64,000 nt of DNA. Source: Cryptomeria japonica. Taxonomy: Eukaryota; Streptophyta; Pinopsida; Cupressales; Cupressaceae. Below are positions 20,940 to 30,137 of this stretch, piece by piece. Location: contig NC_081407.1 in assembly GCF_030272615.1 (NCBI RefSeq), positions 269,981,870 through 270,045,869 on the forward strand, written 5' to 3'. The translations under genes and the position numbers were made by a program. The notes under the pieces are model-generated. The model saw only the letters and a list, made by a program, of their open reading frames with translations. It searched no databases and was not told where the DNA came from. The number at the start of each line of letters is the position of its first letter. Within the stretch, counting starts at the first letter, position 1.

Positions 20940-23933
20940 TTACTCAGGGTCAATGTATGCCGAAGAAGGAACAGCTTCACGATTACTGGGAATGATGGTC
21001 TCAGTATGTGATCTCAAGTTATTGCAATATATGAATGGATTAGGATCACCGTTAACTGTTACTTCGACTCCATTGTGAGGAAACTTAATGCATTGGTGAT
21101 ATGTCGATGGGACTGCCCTCATTTCATGAATCCAAGGACGTCCTAGCAATATATTATAAGTGAGGTCTAGATCCAGGACTTGACAAACCACATCCTTTGT
21201 AACTGGCCCAATTCTTAGAGGTAAGGTGACTGTGCCCTTGGATGAGTGCTCTTCATCATCATATGCCTTGATGGTGATTTGATTTGTTGAATTCACAGCT
21301 TTATAAGAATATCCCAATTGTTTGATAGTGCTTAATGTACAAATGTTTAGACCAGCTCCTCCATCTATCATGACTCGTTTTATTCGATGTTTGCGTATGA
21401 AGGCTTCAATATGTAATGGTGCATTATGTGGCTGATTTATGGAGGCGTCATCAACTTCTGTGAATGTAAGGGAATGTGGAATGGAAAGGTATCCCACCAT
21501 GGCTTGAAATTGGTCCACATCCAGATCAGTAGGAACGGCAGTGTCTCTCAAGATTTTGTCCAGAATAGCTTTATGAGCGGGGGATATGCGTAAGAGTTCA
21601 AGTATGGAGATGAGCGCGGGTGTCTTCCCTAACTGTTCTACAAGGTCATACTCAGGTTTGGTTGATGAAGAAGCGGTGTTTTTAGTTGAAGCACCTGGCA
21701 AAGTAATTTTACCTCGACGGGTTGTAACATGACACTCAGAGGTAGGTCCGAAAGAAGATCCAACACCTCTTAGGACAATCTTGGGTCGCTGAGGAGGATT
21801 CTCAGGGTTTTTGTTCTTGATGGTAATAGTAGAGATATGATTGTCCATCGAGATATGATTGATAGTTGAATCATAGTTGTAAGGTGCTCTAGTATAGTTG
21901 GCTTGATCATCTGTGACTTTAGCTTTTCCATTGTCGTGCTTTGGGAATGGTTCCTTAAACATCTCATGTTCTTGATTGGATGAGTGTCCCTCAATCTCAA
22001 TGTCACCTCTATCAATGAGATCTTGTATGATGTTTTTCAGTCGATGACAATTTCCTGTCTTATGACCCTTGCTCTTATGAAATTCACAATACTCATCATC
22101 ATTCCACCAATTCGGCTTAACCTTTGGTTCATATGGAGGAAAATATGGAATTGTGATCACCTTGTTTGCCACTAACTTCTTGAAAACTGACTCAAGTGGT
22201 TCTCCCAATGGGGTGTACTTCCTTCGTGATCTGGAAGTTGTTTGAGTATTTACTTGATTGTTTGTAGAACTTGATCCTGAAAAGATGAATTTGGGTCGCA
22301 CTGTGTTGGCATCAACAACACCATCATTGACTGTATTCTTGTTTTTATTCCAAAATCTTGGCTTGTCTTTTCCTTTAAAGTCATCTTTGTTTTCCTTAAA
22401 TATCTTAATGACTCCTTGTTCAATTAGGACCTTTTCTATTGCTAAGCCTTTTTCGATAACGTCCTTGAAGGTAGACAAACAAGCTTTCCTTAAGTCATAA
22501 CCAATCTCTTTGTTAACATTTTGGGTGAACATCTCTACCATTTGTTTTTGTGGAATCTCACAAGAGCATCTGCTGGCTAGATTTCTCCATCTTTGCAAAA
22601 ATGATGCAAAAGATTCTCCCTCTTTTTGCTTAGTATTGCACAAAGTAGTGACTGATATGTTTGTCTCTATGTTGTAGGAGAAATGTTGAATAAATGCCTC
22701 TGCTAAGTCACCCCATGACTTAATTCCAGGTGGAAGTTGGGAGAACCATTCCATAGCTTGATCACCTAAGCTTTGTGGGAATAATCTCATCAAATATGTC
22801 TCTTCTGCTGCTATCTCAATGCAAGCTGTGAAAAATTGTCTTATGTGTGCCTTAGGATCCCCTTTTCCTCTATACTTGTCAAATTTAGGCGTCACAAAGT
22901 GTGCAGGAAATGGAAGCATTGGAATGCTCTTGTCAAATGGATAAGGACATATGTCTCTCATTGTGTATGTTGGCTTTGGTGTATTTATGTCCTCCATTTT
23001 CTTTTGTAAATCCCTGATTTGTTGCTCCAAATTGCTCTTAGGTGGAGATCGACTTCTTGAACCATATCCCATGTTTGAGGCACCAATTGGAGGAGGAGCA
23101 TATTGCATATATGGATGATATTGATCATACACATGTTCATATGGAGGAGGTCTGTAATGATGTTGCATATATGGACCACTTGGTATAGATTCATGTTGAG
23201 GAACACCATATCTATTTTGTGCATGTATACCATACTCTACAGGCATGTCATGTTCTATTATATTGCCCCCAAATTTGACATGAGGTTTCCTTGTGTCCAA
23301 ATTTTGAGCATGCCTTGGAATATCCCATTGCTTTGGTGGTTGATCCTTAGCATTGATATGTGATTGAGCATATTTTTCTCCATAAGACTTCCATAATGGT
23401 CTGAGAAGGTGAGTATCATATGTTTGACCATGTGTATGTGGGACCTCTGGTTTTTGAAGCAAAGCTGATGGTGATTCAGGTACCATATGTGGTCCTCTAT
23501 TTCCTCCATTATTAGGTCTCCTTTGATCCATGTTGGAGTGAGTTTGTTGCAAAGGTCGATTTTCTATTATTTGAGACATGTCAAAATCATGAGGTATCTT
23601 GGATCCACTTTGTGCCATCATGTGTAAGAAGTATTGTCTATCTCTCCTCATTATTTCCTCAACCAATCGATTGAAATGGGGATTCATGATGGATTCTTCC
23701 ACATCTGCTGAATGTACTGAAAAGTTGTCCACATTGTCATTTTGTGTAGCATTGTTGTTTATAGTGTCCATGTTCTCAACATTTGGAATGTTTCTATAGA
23801 CATCCATGTCAGGCAATGTAGTGTGATTAGTATTGAAAAATAAATCATTCTCATACTCATAAGAACTCATATTTGCGGACTCTTGAGCCTCTTTAGTTTC
23901 TCTCCTAGATTTTTGAAGACGGGTTTCAACCAT
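20940..23933 (-). CDS. Gag-protease, intact 997-codon open frame (level 3)
   Basis: It starts at ATG 23933 (MVETRLQKSRRET). The first 340 residues are Asn/His/Pro-rich with a short coiled coil (LEQQIRDLQKKMEDI). Residues about 355-450 form the retrotransposon Gag domain (GDPKAHIRQFFTACIEIA, YLMRLFPQSLGDQAMEWF). A zinc finger CEFHKSKGHKTGNC lies near 615; the CxxH-x4-H-x4-C spacing is typical of Tat-type Gag. The aspartic protease has IDGGAGLNI near 855 and LLGRPWIHEMRA near 930. The TAA at 20940 aligns to a sense codon in level 2, so the frame originally ran on into pol. It is the longest open frame in the window. Confidence 0.93.
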   Translation of the reverse strand: MVETRLQKSRRETKEAQESANMSSYEYENDLFFNTNHTTLPDMDVYRNIPNVENMDTINNNATQNDNVDNFSVHSADVEESIMNPHFNRLVEEIMRRDRQYFLHMMAQSGSKIPHDFDMSQIIENRPLQQTHSNMDQRRPNNGGNRGPHMVPESPSALLQKPEVPHTHGQTYDTHLLRPLWKSYGEKYAQSHINAKDQPPKQWDIPRHAQNLDTRKPHVKFGGNIIEHDMPVEYGIHAQNRYGVPQHESIPSGPYMQHHYRPPPYEHVYDQYHPYMQYAPPPIGASNMGYGSRSRSPPKSNLEQQIRDLQKKMEDINTPKPTYTMRDICPYPFDKSIPMLPFPAHFVTPKFDKYRGKGDPKAHIRQFFTACIEIAAEETYLMRLFPQSLGDQAMEWFSQLPPGIKSWGDLAEAFIQHFSYNIETNISVTTLCNTKQKEGESFASFLQRWRNLASRCSCEIPQKQMVEMFTQNVNKEIGYDLRKACLSTFKDVIEKGLAIEKVLIEQGVIKIFKENKDDFKGKDKPRFWNKNKNTVNDGVVDANTVRPKFIFSGSSSTNNQVNTQTTSRSRRKYTPLGEPLESVFKKLVANKVITIPYFPPYEPKVKPNWWNDDEYCEFHKSKGHKTGNCHRLKNIIQDLIDRGDIEIEGHSSNQEHEMFKEPFPKHDNGKAKVTDDQANYTRAPYNYDSTINHISMDNHISTITIKNKNPENPPQRPKIVLRGVGSSFGPTSECHVTTRRGKITLPGASTKNTASSSTKPEYDLVEQLGKTPALISILELLRISPAHKAILDKILRDTAVPTDLDVDQFQAMVGYLSIPHSLTFTEVDDASINQPHNAPLHIEAFIRKHRIKRVMIDGGAGLNICTLSTIKQLGYSYKAVNSTNQITIKAYDDEEHSSKGTVTLPLRIGPVTKDVVCQVLDLDLTYNILLGRPWIHEMRAVPSTYHQCIKFPHNGVEVTVNGDPNPFIYCNNLRSHTETIIPSNREAVPSSAYIDPE

Positions 23934-24428
23934 GAACTAGGTATTGACCAAGATGTGAGAGACTAAATAAAAAATGGAAAGAGTATGGAAGACCAAGAGT
24001 TGAATGGAATGTAAATGAATCTGAAGTGTACTTGCAATGTCCAAAGTGTAAGACCAAGTATGTATGTAGTAGAGTAGGTGTGACTTCCAAAGAGAGGATA
24101 GTTTCTCTTGATGAGGTAAGTTGACCTTGACTCTAAGTAAGACCAAATGAGACCCAAAGGTAAGAAACCTTGATGAAGGACCACTTAGCAAAGTGTTGTT
24201 GTATGTAGTATGTTGACAAAGTATGATGAGGACAAGCAAGTGACCTTTTGACTCAAGTTTAGACAAGTATGAATGTAAAATGAGATATGAAGCAATGATG
24301 GACTATGTGAGACCCAAAGACAGGTTGAATGCTAGATGAAACCTGGAGAAACAACCTAGGAAGCTCAAGTATTCCGAAACTGATTTCTTTTGTTTTGCTG
24401 GACTGTGAAATTTTCTTGCAATTTTTGA

Positions 24429-24582
24429 ACACAGACGCGCCTGTATACTTCACAAACACGGTTATATGACGCATACATGTTTCTATTCAACACAGACGCT
24501 GTTATAAACACAGACACTATTTTGCCCTTCACAGACGCGTTTATATGACCCAGACGTGGTTAAAACAGACACAGACGCGTTT
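24429..24582 (+). repeat. CACAGACGCG cluster, Gag-proximal (level 3)
   Basis: About seven copies of ACACAGACGCGTTT-like words at roughly 20-25 bp spacing. The plus strand reads CACAGACGCG here and CGCGTCTGTG in the PMD intron, so the two regions are complementary on one RNA. Confidence 0.78.
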
Positions 24583-25799
24583 CTGTAAAATTTGTGTAAT
24601 TTTTTCAATCTGTGAAATCGTTTTGTTGTGACCAAATCTGACTGTTTGACTGTTTTTCGTGACAAGAGGACACAATGTTGATGAGGACTCAATGTTTGCA
24701 AGTGTCTAGACTCAAAATGACTCTAAGAAAGTGTGTTGTTTGATGTAAAATTGTTTTGCATACACTTGAAGACACAAAAGACAATGTTTTGCTGTTTGGT
24801 CTTGAATGTTTGATTGTTAAAAATAAGTCAAGCACAATTCTTATGGCTGGCCAAGACAATAGTTGTTGATCCCACATAGGGTTTTACCCCCGAGGCTACG
24901 CTATTTAGAGCGGATACTTAGATGCTTGACCTCACTGGCTCCACCCTTGGCACTCACTTCTCGGGTCAGCTAAGCATCAGTCCCCATGAAAACTCCCCAT
25001 GGCGAACTTTGTATCTCTACTAAGAACCATATGTGTGTGGGCCGCTACTAGAGGTCCGACCTCCTGCCCCAACAACTAGAAGGATTTGGGCTTCTAAAAA
25101 AAAATGGTGCTAGTAAGGGCATCCGCTCGTGTGGCCATACATGCGGCACTTTCAGCTTTGTAAATACAGAAGGCTCCCAGCCGGTAGGGGTTACGCCCTA
25201 CAAATGATCAAATAAATTTGATCAAACGGGTTTATGGGGAGACATAGTGTCGATATGAACTAATTAGCACACGTTATTCATAGTTTTCACCATGAATACA
25301 TTTGATTATAGTGGTTCGGATGAGGTGGGTTTTCCTCGCTACCACTTGGGTCGTTCTCTTCTCACTAGTAGTCCTAATGACCACATGGGAAGACAGGCCC
25401 TCTAAAGATTAAACAAAAAGAGCCTATTGCTCAAGACACAAAAGACAATGATTCAATTTTAGTGCACCAATGGAAGTGTTTGCTATTCTATGAAAACAAA
25501 GCACACAACAAAAATTCAAAACCCTAGCCAAGGACCTGCAACAAAAGTTGTTAGTAGTTTGGGTTGTTTGACATAATCACCCCTTCCTGCAAACACACAA
25601 GTTAGGTACATTTTAAAAACCCAAAAGACTTTGTGACATAGGGGCCTTCAACAAAACGCTTTGCTTCCAAGACAAGCTGCACCAATTTAGTTAGCTAGAT
25701 CTGAAAGTGTTAGTCCAAAAATAAACCAGATCTGAAACCCTAAGTACAAAATCCGAAAATTGAATCAATGAAAACTTCAAAATTTCGAAACAGTAAATA

Positions 25800-26056
25800 C
25801 ACAGACGCTGTTACCCTCAACACAGGCGCGTCTGGATAACACAGACGCGGTTCTGTGATGCACAGACGCGCCTAAAAATCACAGACGCTCCTTTCCGACA
25901 CAGACGCGGGTAGAAATAACACAGACGCGCTTATGAAACATAGACGCTCCTTTCTGAAACCTACAAAATAAAAATTTGTCGAAAACACAGACGCGATTCC
26001 AGATCCCGCAAACGTGCCAGAAAATCAAAGACGCGATTCGAAAGTTCACAGACGCG
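25800..26056 (+). repeat. CACAGACGCG cluster, PBS-proximal (level 3)
   Basis: About eleven copies of the CACAGACGCG word with 15-25 bp spacing, for example at 25839, 25861, 25898 and 25921. It ends about 90 bp from the PBS. The level-2 counterpart is at 35474-35698. Confidence 0.82.
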
Positions 26057-26148
26057 AAAAAAAACTAAAATGCTGTCGAACAATGTCCAATCTGCAACTT
26101 CAAAAACGCAGAATCTGCAACAAGGAGGTTAGATGCAAAGGGACAAGA

Positions 26149-26166
26149 GTCCCACCAGGCGTGCCA
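26149..26166 (-). other. Primer binding site (level 3)
   Basis: Three bases inside the LTR the minus strand reads TGGCACGCCTGGTGGGAC. It begins TGG, as required to pair with a tRNA CCA end, and recurs with two changes in level 2. I did not assign the tRNA: it is not the initiator-Met type. Confidence 0.72.
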
Positions 26167-26169
26167 AAA

Positions 26170-26969
26170 TGTGTATGGTGAAAATGGATACAATAATAAC
26201 AATATTGAAAGGCTAAATGAATTCAACCACCAAAACCCTAGCCTAACAATCAACAAAGATCCACCATAACATATGAAGATTACCTAAGACAATGCAAATC
26301 AAATGAAATCACAAAGATTATACCATCACATGTCCAATAGGGTTTTTATCTCCATTCTTCATATCTCCATTGATCTTGCTTGATATATTTGCTCTCAGAT
26401 TTTATGTGCACAAGAGCTCAACAAAGAACGGAATGTGGTTGCAAGCAGGATTGTAGTATAGTCAAGTCCTTAAGATCAGTGATTAGGGTGCATAGAACGA
26501 TTAGAATGATTGATTAGGGTTTGATAATGAAGGAAGCATCTCCTTAAATAGAAGACACAATATGAAATGGAGGGATAAGATTGAGAGGTGTAAAAAGGAG
26601 GTCGGCTATGATTAGAGGGTAGGTAGAAGAAATAATAAAATAATGAAAGAGGTAGATAGTGTAGGAATTAAGAGATGAATGACATGTGTCATGGGTAGAA
26701 AAGGATAATGAATTAATTAAATAAATAAAGATTTATTTAATTAATAGAAGAAATGGGATAATTAAATAAATAAGAATATTTATTTAATTTAGGAAAAGGA
26801 TAATTTAAATAAATAAATGTATTTATTTAAATGAGAAATAAGGCTAGAAGAGGATAAATGAATTAATTAAATAAATAAAGATTTATTTAATTAATAGAAG
26901 AATTAGGCTTAGATAATTAAATAAATAAAATATTTATTTAATTAGACATGACAATTTTGGGTGTCTACA
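26170..26969 (-). repeat. Level-3 5' LTR
   Basis: An 800-bp LTR, about 1 percent different from 10750-11535. U3 starts at 26969 with TGTAGACACC, followed by the palindrome array. A TATA-like CTATTTAAGG lies on the minus strand near 26543. This should drive the Gag-Pol transcript. Confidence 0.93.
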
Positions 26970-26974
26970 CTTAC
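26970..26974. repeat. Target site duplication CTTAC, right copy (level 3)
   Basis: It matches 10745-10749 and restarts level-2 integrase sequence immediately after the level-3 LTR. Confidence 0.93.
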
Positions 26975-28427
26975 AATTCTTGACAAACTGATATGAGTCT
27001 TTTTGCATATTGGACTAGTAATATCCAGTCTTGATGAGTTTCTTGGCTAAGGTAGGACCACTAGAATGTGGACCACATATTCCTTCATGAACTTCACGTA
27101 ACGCAATCTGAGCTTTGTCCCCTTCTAAACATTTAAGAAGAGTGCCATCTAGACCTCAAAGGTATAGGATATCGGTTAAAATGATGTATCGAGAAGATTC
27201 GTGAATGAAAGTGCGACGTTGATTATTGGACAGGTCAGGAGGAAGGGTATTGTCACGAAGGTATGCGAAAATGGGACCATATAACTGTGACTCAGGACCG
27301 ACGACACATATCATCTCAGTACGAGTGATCTCATATGAGGGAACCAAAAGGTTGTCCACCAAGAACTCATAGCAGGTCTCATTCTGTGGTAGATCGATTA
27401 GTGAAGCAATTGTAGCCATAGCATCTGTAGCTCGATTCTACTCTCTTGGTATCTGCTAAAAGTCTAATTTCATGAAATGTTGTTTCAGGTCATCCACCAT
27501 TCTTTTGGAAGGCATTAATTTCTCATCCTTTGTTTGGTAGGCATCAATCGCTTGACGAATTACAAGTTGAGAGTCCCCAAAAACATGAAGTTCCTGGATC
27601 TTCCATTGAACTGCAATCTGTAATCCAGTTGTTAATGCTTTGTATTTTGCTATGTTATTAGTGCAAGGAAATGATAATCGATATGATTTTGGTATAGAAT
27701 CCCCTTGAGGAATTATGAAGAGAATACCAGCTCCCGCCCCATGCTGTGTGTATTAGCCGTCAAAGTATAGCTGCCAAGGTTTTGCGTGTGACACTGTCAA
27801 GATGGATTCACCTGAGAATTCTGAAGTTAGAGGAACATCATCTATCATGGGAGCATCTGCTAACTAATTTTCTATAGCTTGTCCTTTTATTGCTTTTCTG
27901 TCCACATACTCAATGTCAAATTCACTTAGGAGCATCACTCATTTGGCTAGTCGACCAATAAGCATTACCTTATTGAGATGGTATTTCAATGGATTGATCC
28001 TTGCGACCAACTTAGTTTTATGAGTTAGCATGTAATGTCGTAATTTCTGTGAAGCAAAGACCACAACGAGACACACACGCTCGATTGGTGTGTAGTTTAG
28101 CTCATATCCCACCAATGTGTGATTGATGTAGTAGACTGCCTTTTCTTTGCCCTCAGCAACCTGTTGTGCTAAGAGTGCCCCCAGTGCTATTGAAGTAGCT
28201 GATATGTATAATAATAGAGGTTGATCTAGAATTGGTGGCATCAATACTAGCAGATTCAGAAGATAATCTTTGAGTATTTGGAAAGCCTGTTGACAGTTAT
28301 CATCCCATTTGAACTTGATGTTTTTATGTAGCAAGTGCTAAAAAGGATTACATTTATCCGCAAGTTGTGCTATGAATCTTCGTATGGACCAAAGTCTCCC
28401 TTGCAGAGATCAAAGTTGACTAATGTT
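26975..28427 (-). pseudogene. RNase H, second RNase H and integrase N-terminus of level-2 pol
   Basis: Homologous and collinear with 17330-18780 of level 3. It contains the gypsy RNase H (LLLYISATSIALGALLAQQ at about 28220), a decayed second RNase H (about 27560-27800) and the first part of the integrase finger (27000-27120), cut at the CKQC pair by level 3. A stop after SRYIILTDILYL and further stops show it is dead. It is in the same frame as the level-2 RT. Confidence 0.85.
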
Positions 28428-30137
28428 TCATGGTGGTTGCATCTCTAGGATGGCCTTGACTTTTGCTGGATCGGCTTCGATTCCTCTTTTTGATACAATG
28501 AATCCCAGGAGATTCTCAGAGGTTATTCCAAAGACACATTTCTTGGGGTTTAATCTTACTTTGTATTTTTCCAACCAATCAAAGATGACTAAAAGTATGT
28601 CCAAATGTGTATCTTTGTCTATTGATTTTCCCAAGAGGTCATCAACATAATCTTCCATAGTAACGTGCATGAGATCATGAAAGATAGTAGTCATGGCTCT
28701 TTGATATGTAGCGCCCACATTTTTTAGCCCAAAGGGCATGACATTCCAGCAGAAAGTTCCCCAAGGACAAGTGAATGTCGTTTTGTGTTGATCCTCGGAT
28801 GTGATTTTTATTTGATTATAACCAGAGAATCCATCCATCAAAGATAACATCGCATGACCTATTGTGAGATCGACGATCAAGTCAATATTTGGTAATGGAA
28901 AGTCATCCTTAGGACAAGCTTTGTTGCTGTCTCTGAAATCTGTACATATTCTGATGCTATGATTTGGTTTACTGACAGGCACTAAGTTGGAGATCCATTC
29001 AGGATAATCAATTGGGCGTATGAATTTGACATCCAATAATTTTTCAAGCTTTGCCTTGACTAATAATGCCACTTGTGGATGCATCTTTCTTAATTTTTGT
29101 TTCACTGGTTTTGCCCCCGGTTTAACTGTCAAATGATGCATTACCAAATCTGGATCCAATCCAGGCATATCAGCATATAACCATGCAAAACTGATTTGTC
29201 GCTCTATGAAGAAACTTATGAACTTTGATCTTTCTATCTCCGTCAGAGATTGAGCCAAGAATATGTTATGTGGACTTTCTTCTGTACCAATGTTTGTTTT
29301 GATGGTTTCCTCTACCAACATAGATGATTTTTCTTCATAGGATGCTAGGAGAATGTCGAGCCTTCCATCTTTGGGTACCTTAGAGAGGTTTTTCCCCTTA
29401 GATACGTCCTTTCTTTTTACTTTTTTGGGGTCAGACAATGCCACAAGGTGGTTTTCACCATAAGACCCTTGATTTGTTTTTATTTTTATATTTTTTTGAC
29501 TAGAAGGTCTGACACCCTCACCAAAATATGCCACGCTGTTGAGTTCTATAGTGTATCCTGCTTTATGGTCCCCAGGGGGAAGATCATCTCGTATGCCTAG
29601 ATAATCAATAAAGGCTTCATCATTTTGGAATGTGTCGAATTGTGCAGGTCCTTCATGGTCCCAGTAAATAAGTTGGTGGTGAACAAGGGGAAGGCCTTTG
29701 ATGTCTTCAAAGTTAGCAGGGCTAAGAGTGAAAATGCCGTTATATTCAGGTATGTCGAGGTAGTCATTGAGGTCATCATTGGCACTCTCTTCATCTGTCT
29801 CGATCGTGAACGAATCCAAATTGTCATCACTAATAACACATTTTGGGACAAGTGTTCTCATTCTATGTGATTTCAACCTAGAACCTAGAGGCAAGGACTG
29901 TATGGGGTCCTCAGGGGTTGTTTCTTGACCAACTTTGAATTTTCTATAAAATTCTTCTTCTTCTGTGGGTTCACCTGGTTCTCTGAATGTCTCGATGATT
30001 TCATAGTCACTGGAGGATTTGTCTGAATCCCATTCCCATTCATTGGAGTCTATGGAACAATGATTCTCTTGTTGAATTTTGGCAGCTTCGATTTGTAATG
30101 CTTCTCCTGTCTTTTGAGTGTTTACCTTGGAAGTCAT
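28428..30137 (-). pseudogene. Linker and reverse transcriptase of level-2 pol
   Basis: A 569-codon open stretch longer than the level-3 equivalent because stops present there are absent here. It begins in the acidic linker (NEWEWDSDKSSSDYEI, TDEESANDDLNDYLDIPEY) and includes complete RT motifs: TDFRDSNKACPKDDFPLPNID, LMDGFSGYNQIKI, WGTFCWNVMPFGLKNVGATYQ and YVDD. It ends at a stop after ILEMQPP. The upstream part at 30212-30502 is in another frame, so a frameshift separates it from protease. Confidence 0.9.

Larger units (their letters stand above)
23934..26148 (-). other. 5' leader of level 3
   Basis: A 2.2-kb untranslated leader between PBS and Gag. It contains two CACAGACGCG clusters (24429-24582 and 25800-26056). 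Between them lies a moderately GC-rich block at 24870-25250 that is strongly conserved in level 2 at 34555-34930. It includes the palindrome ATCAAATAAATTTGAT near 25207. Conservation without an open frame suggests RNA structure, for packaging or translation, rather than protein. Confidence 0.72.
10750..26969 (-). mobile_element. Level-3 giant Tat/Ogre-like LTR retrotransposon with antisense PMD gene
   Basis: A structurally complete 16.2-kb element in minus sense. In sense order: 5' LTR (26170-26969), PBS, 2.2-kb leader, one Gag-Pro-RT-RNaseH-RNaseH2-INT frame (23933 to 16407), a 4.9-kb 3' region with a two-exon plus-strand PMD gene, PPT (11536) and 3' LTR (10750-11535). By eye the LTRs differ at about seven substitutions and one 14-bp deletion, just under 1 percent, so the insertion is fairly young. 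Two RNase H domains and the CxxH...H...C Gag finger mark the Tat lineage. Extra antisense frames are known in that lineage. All parts of pol share one frame, broken only by stop codons. Confidence 0.93.
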
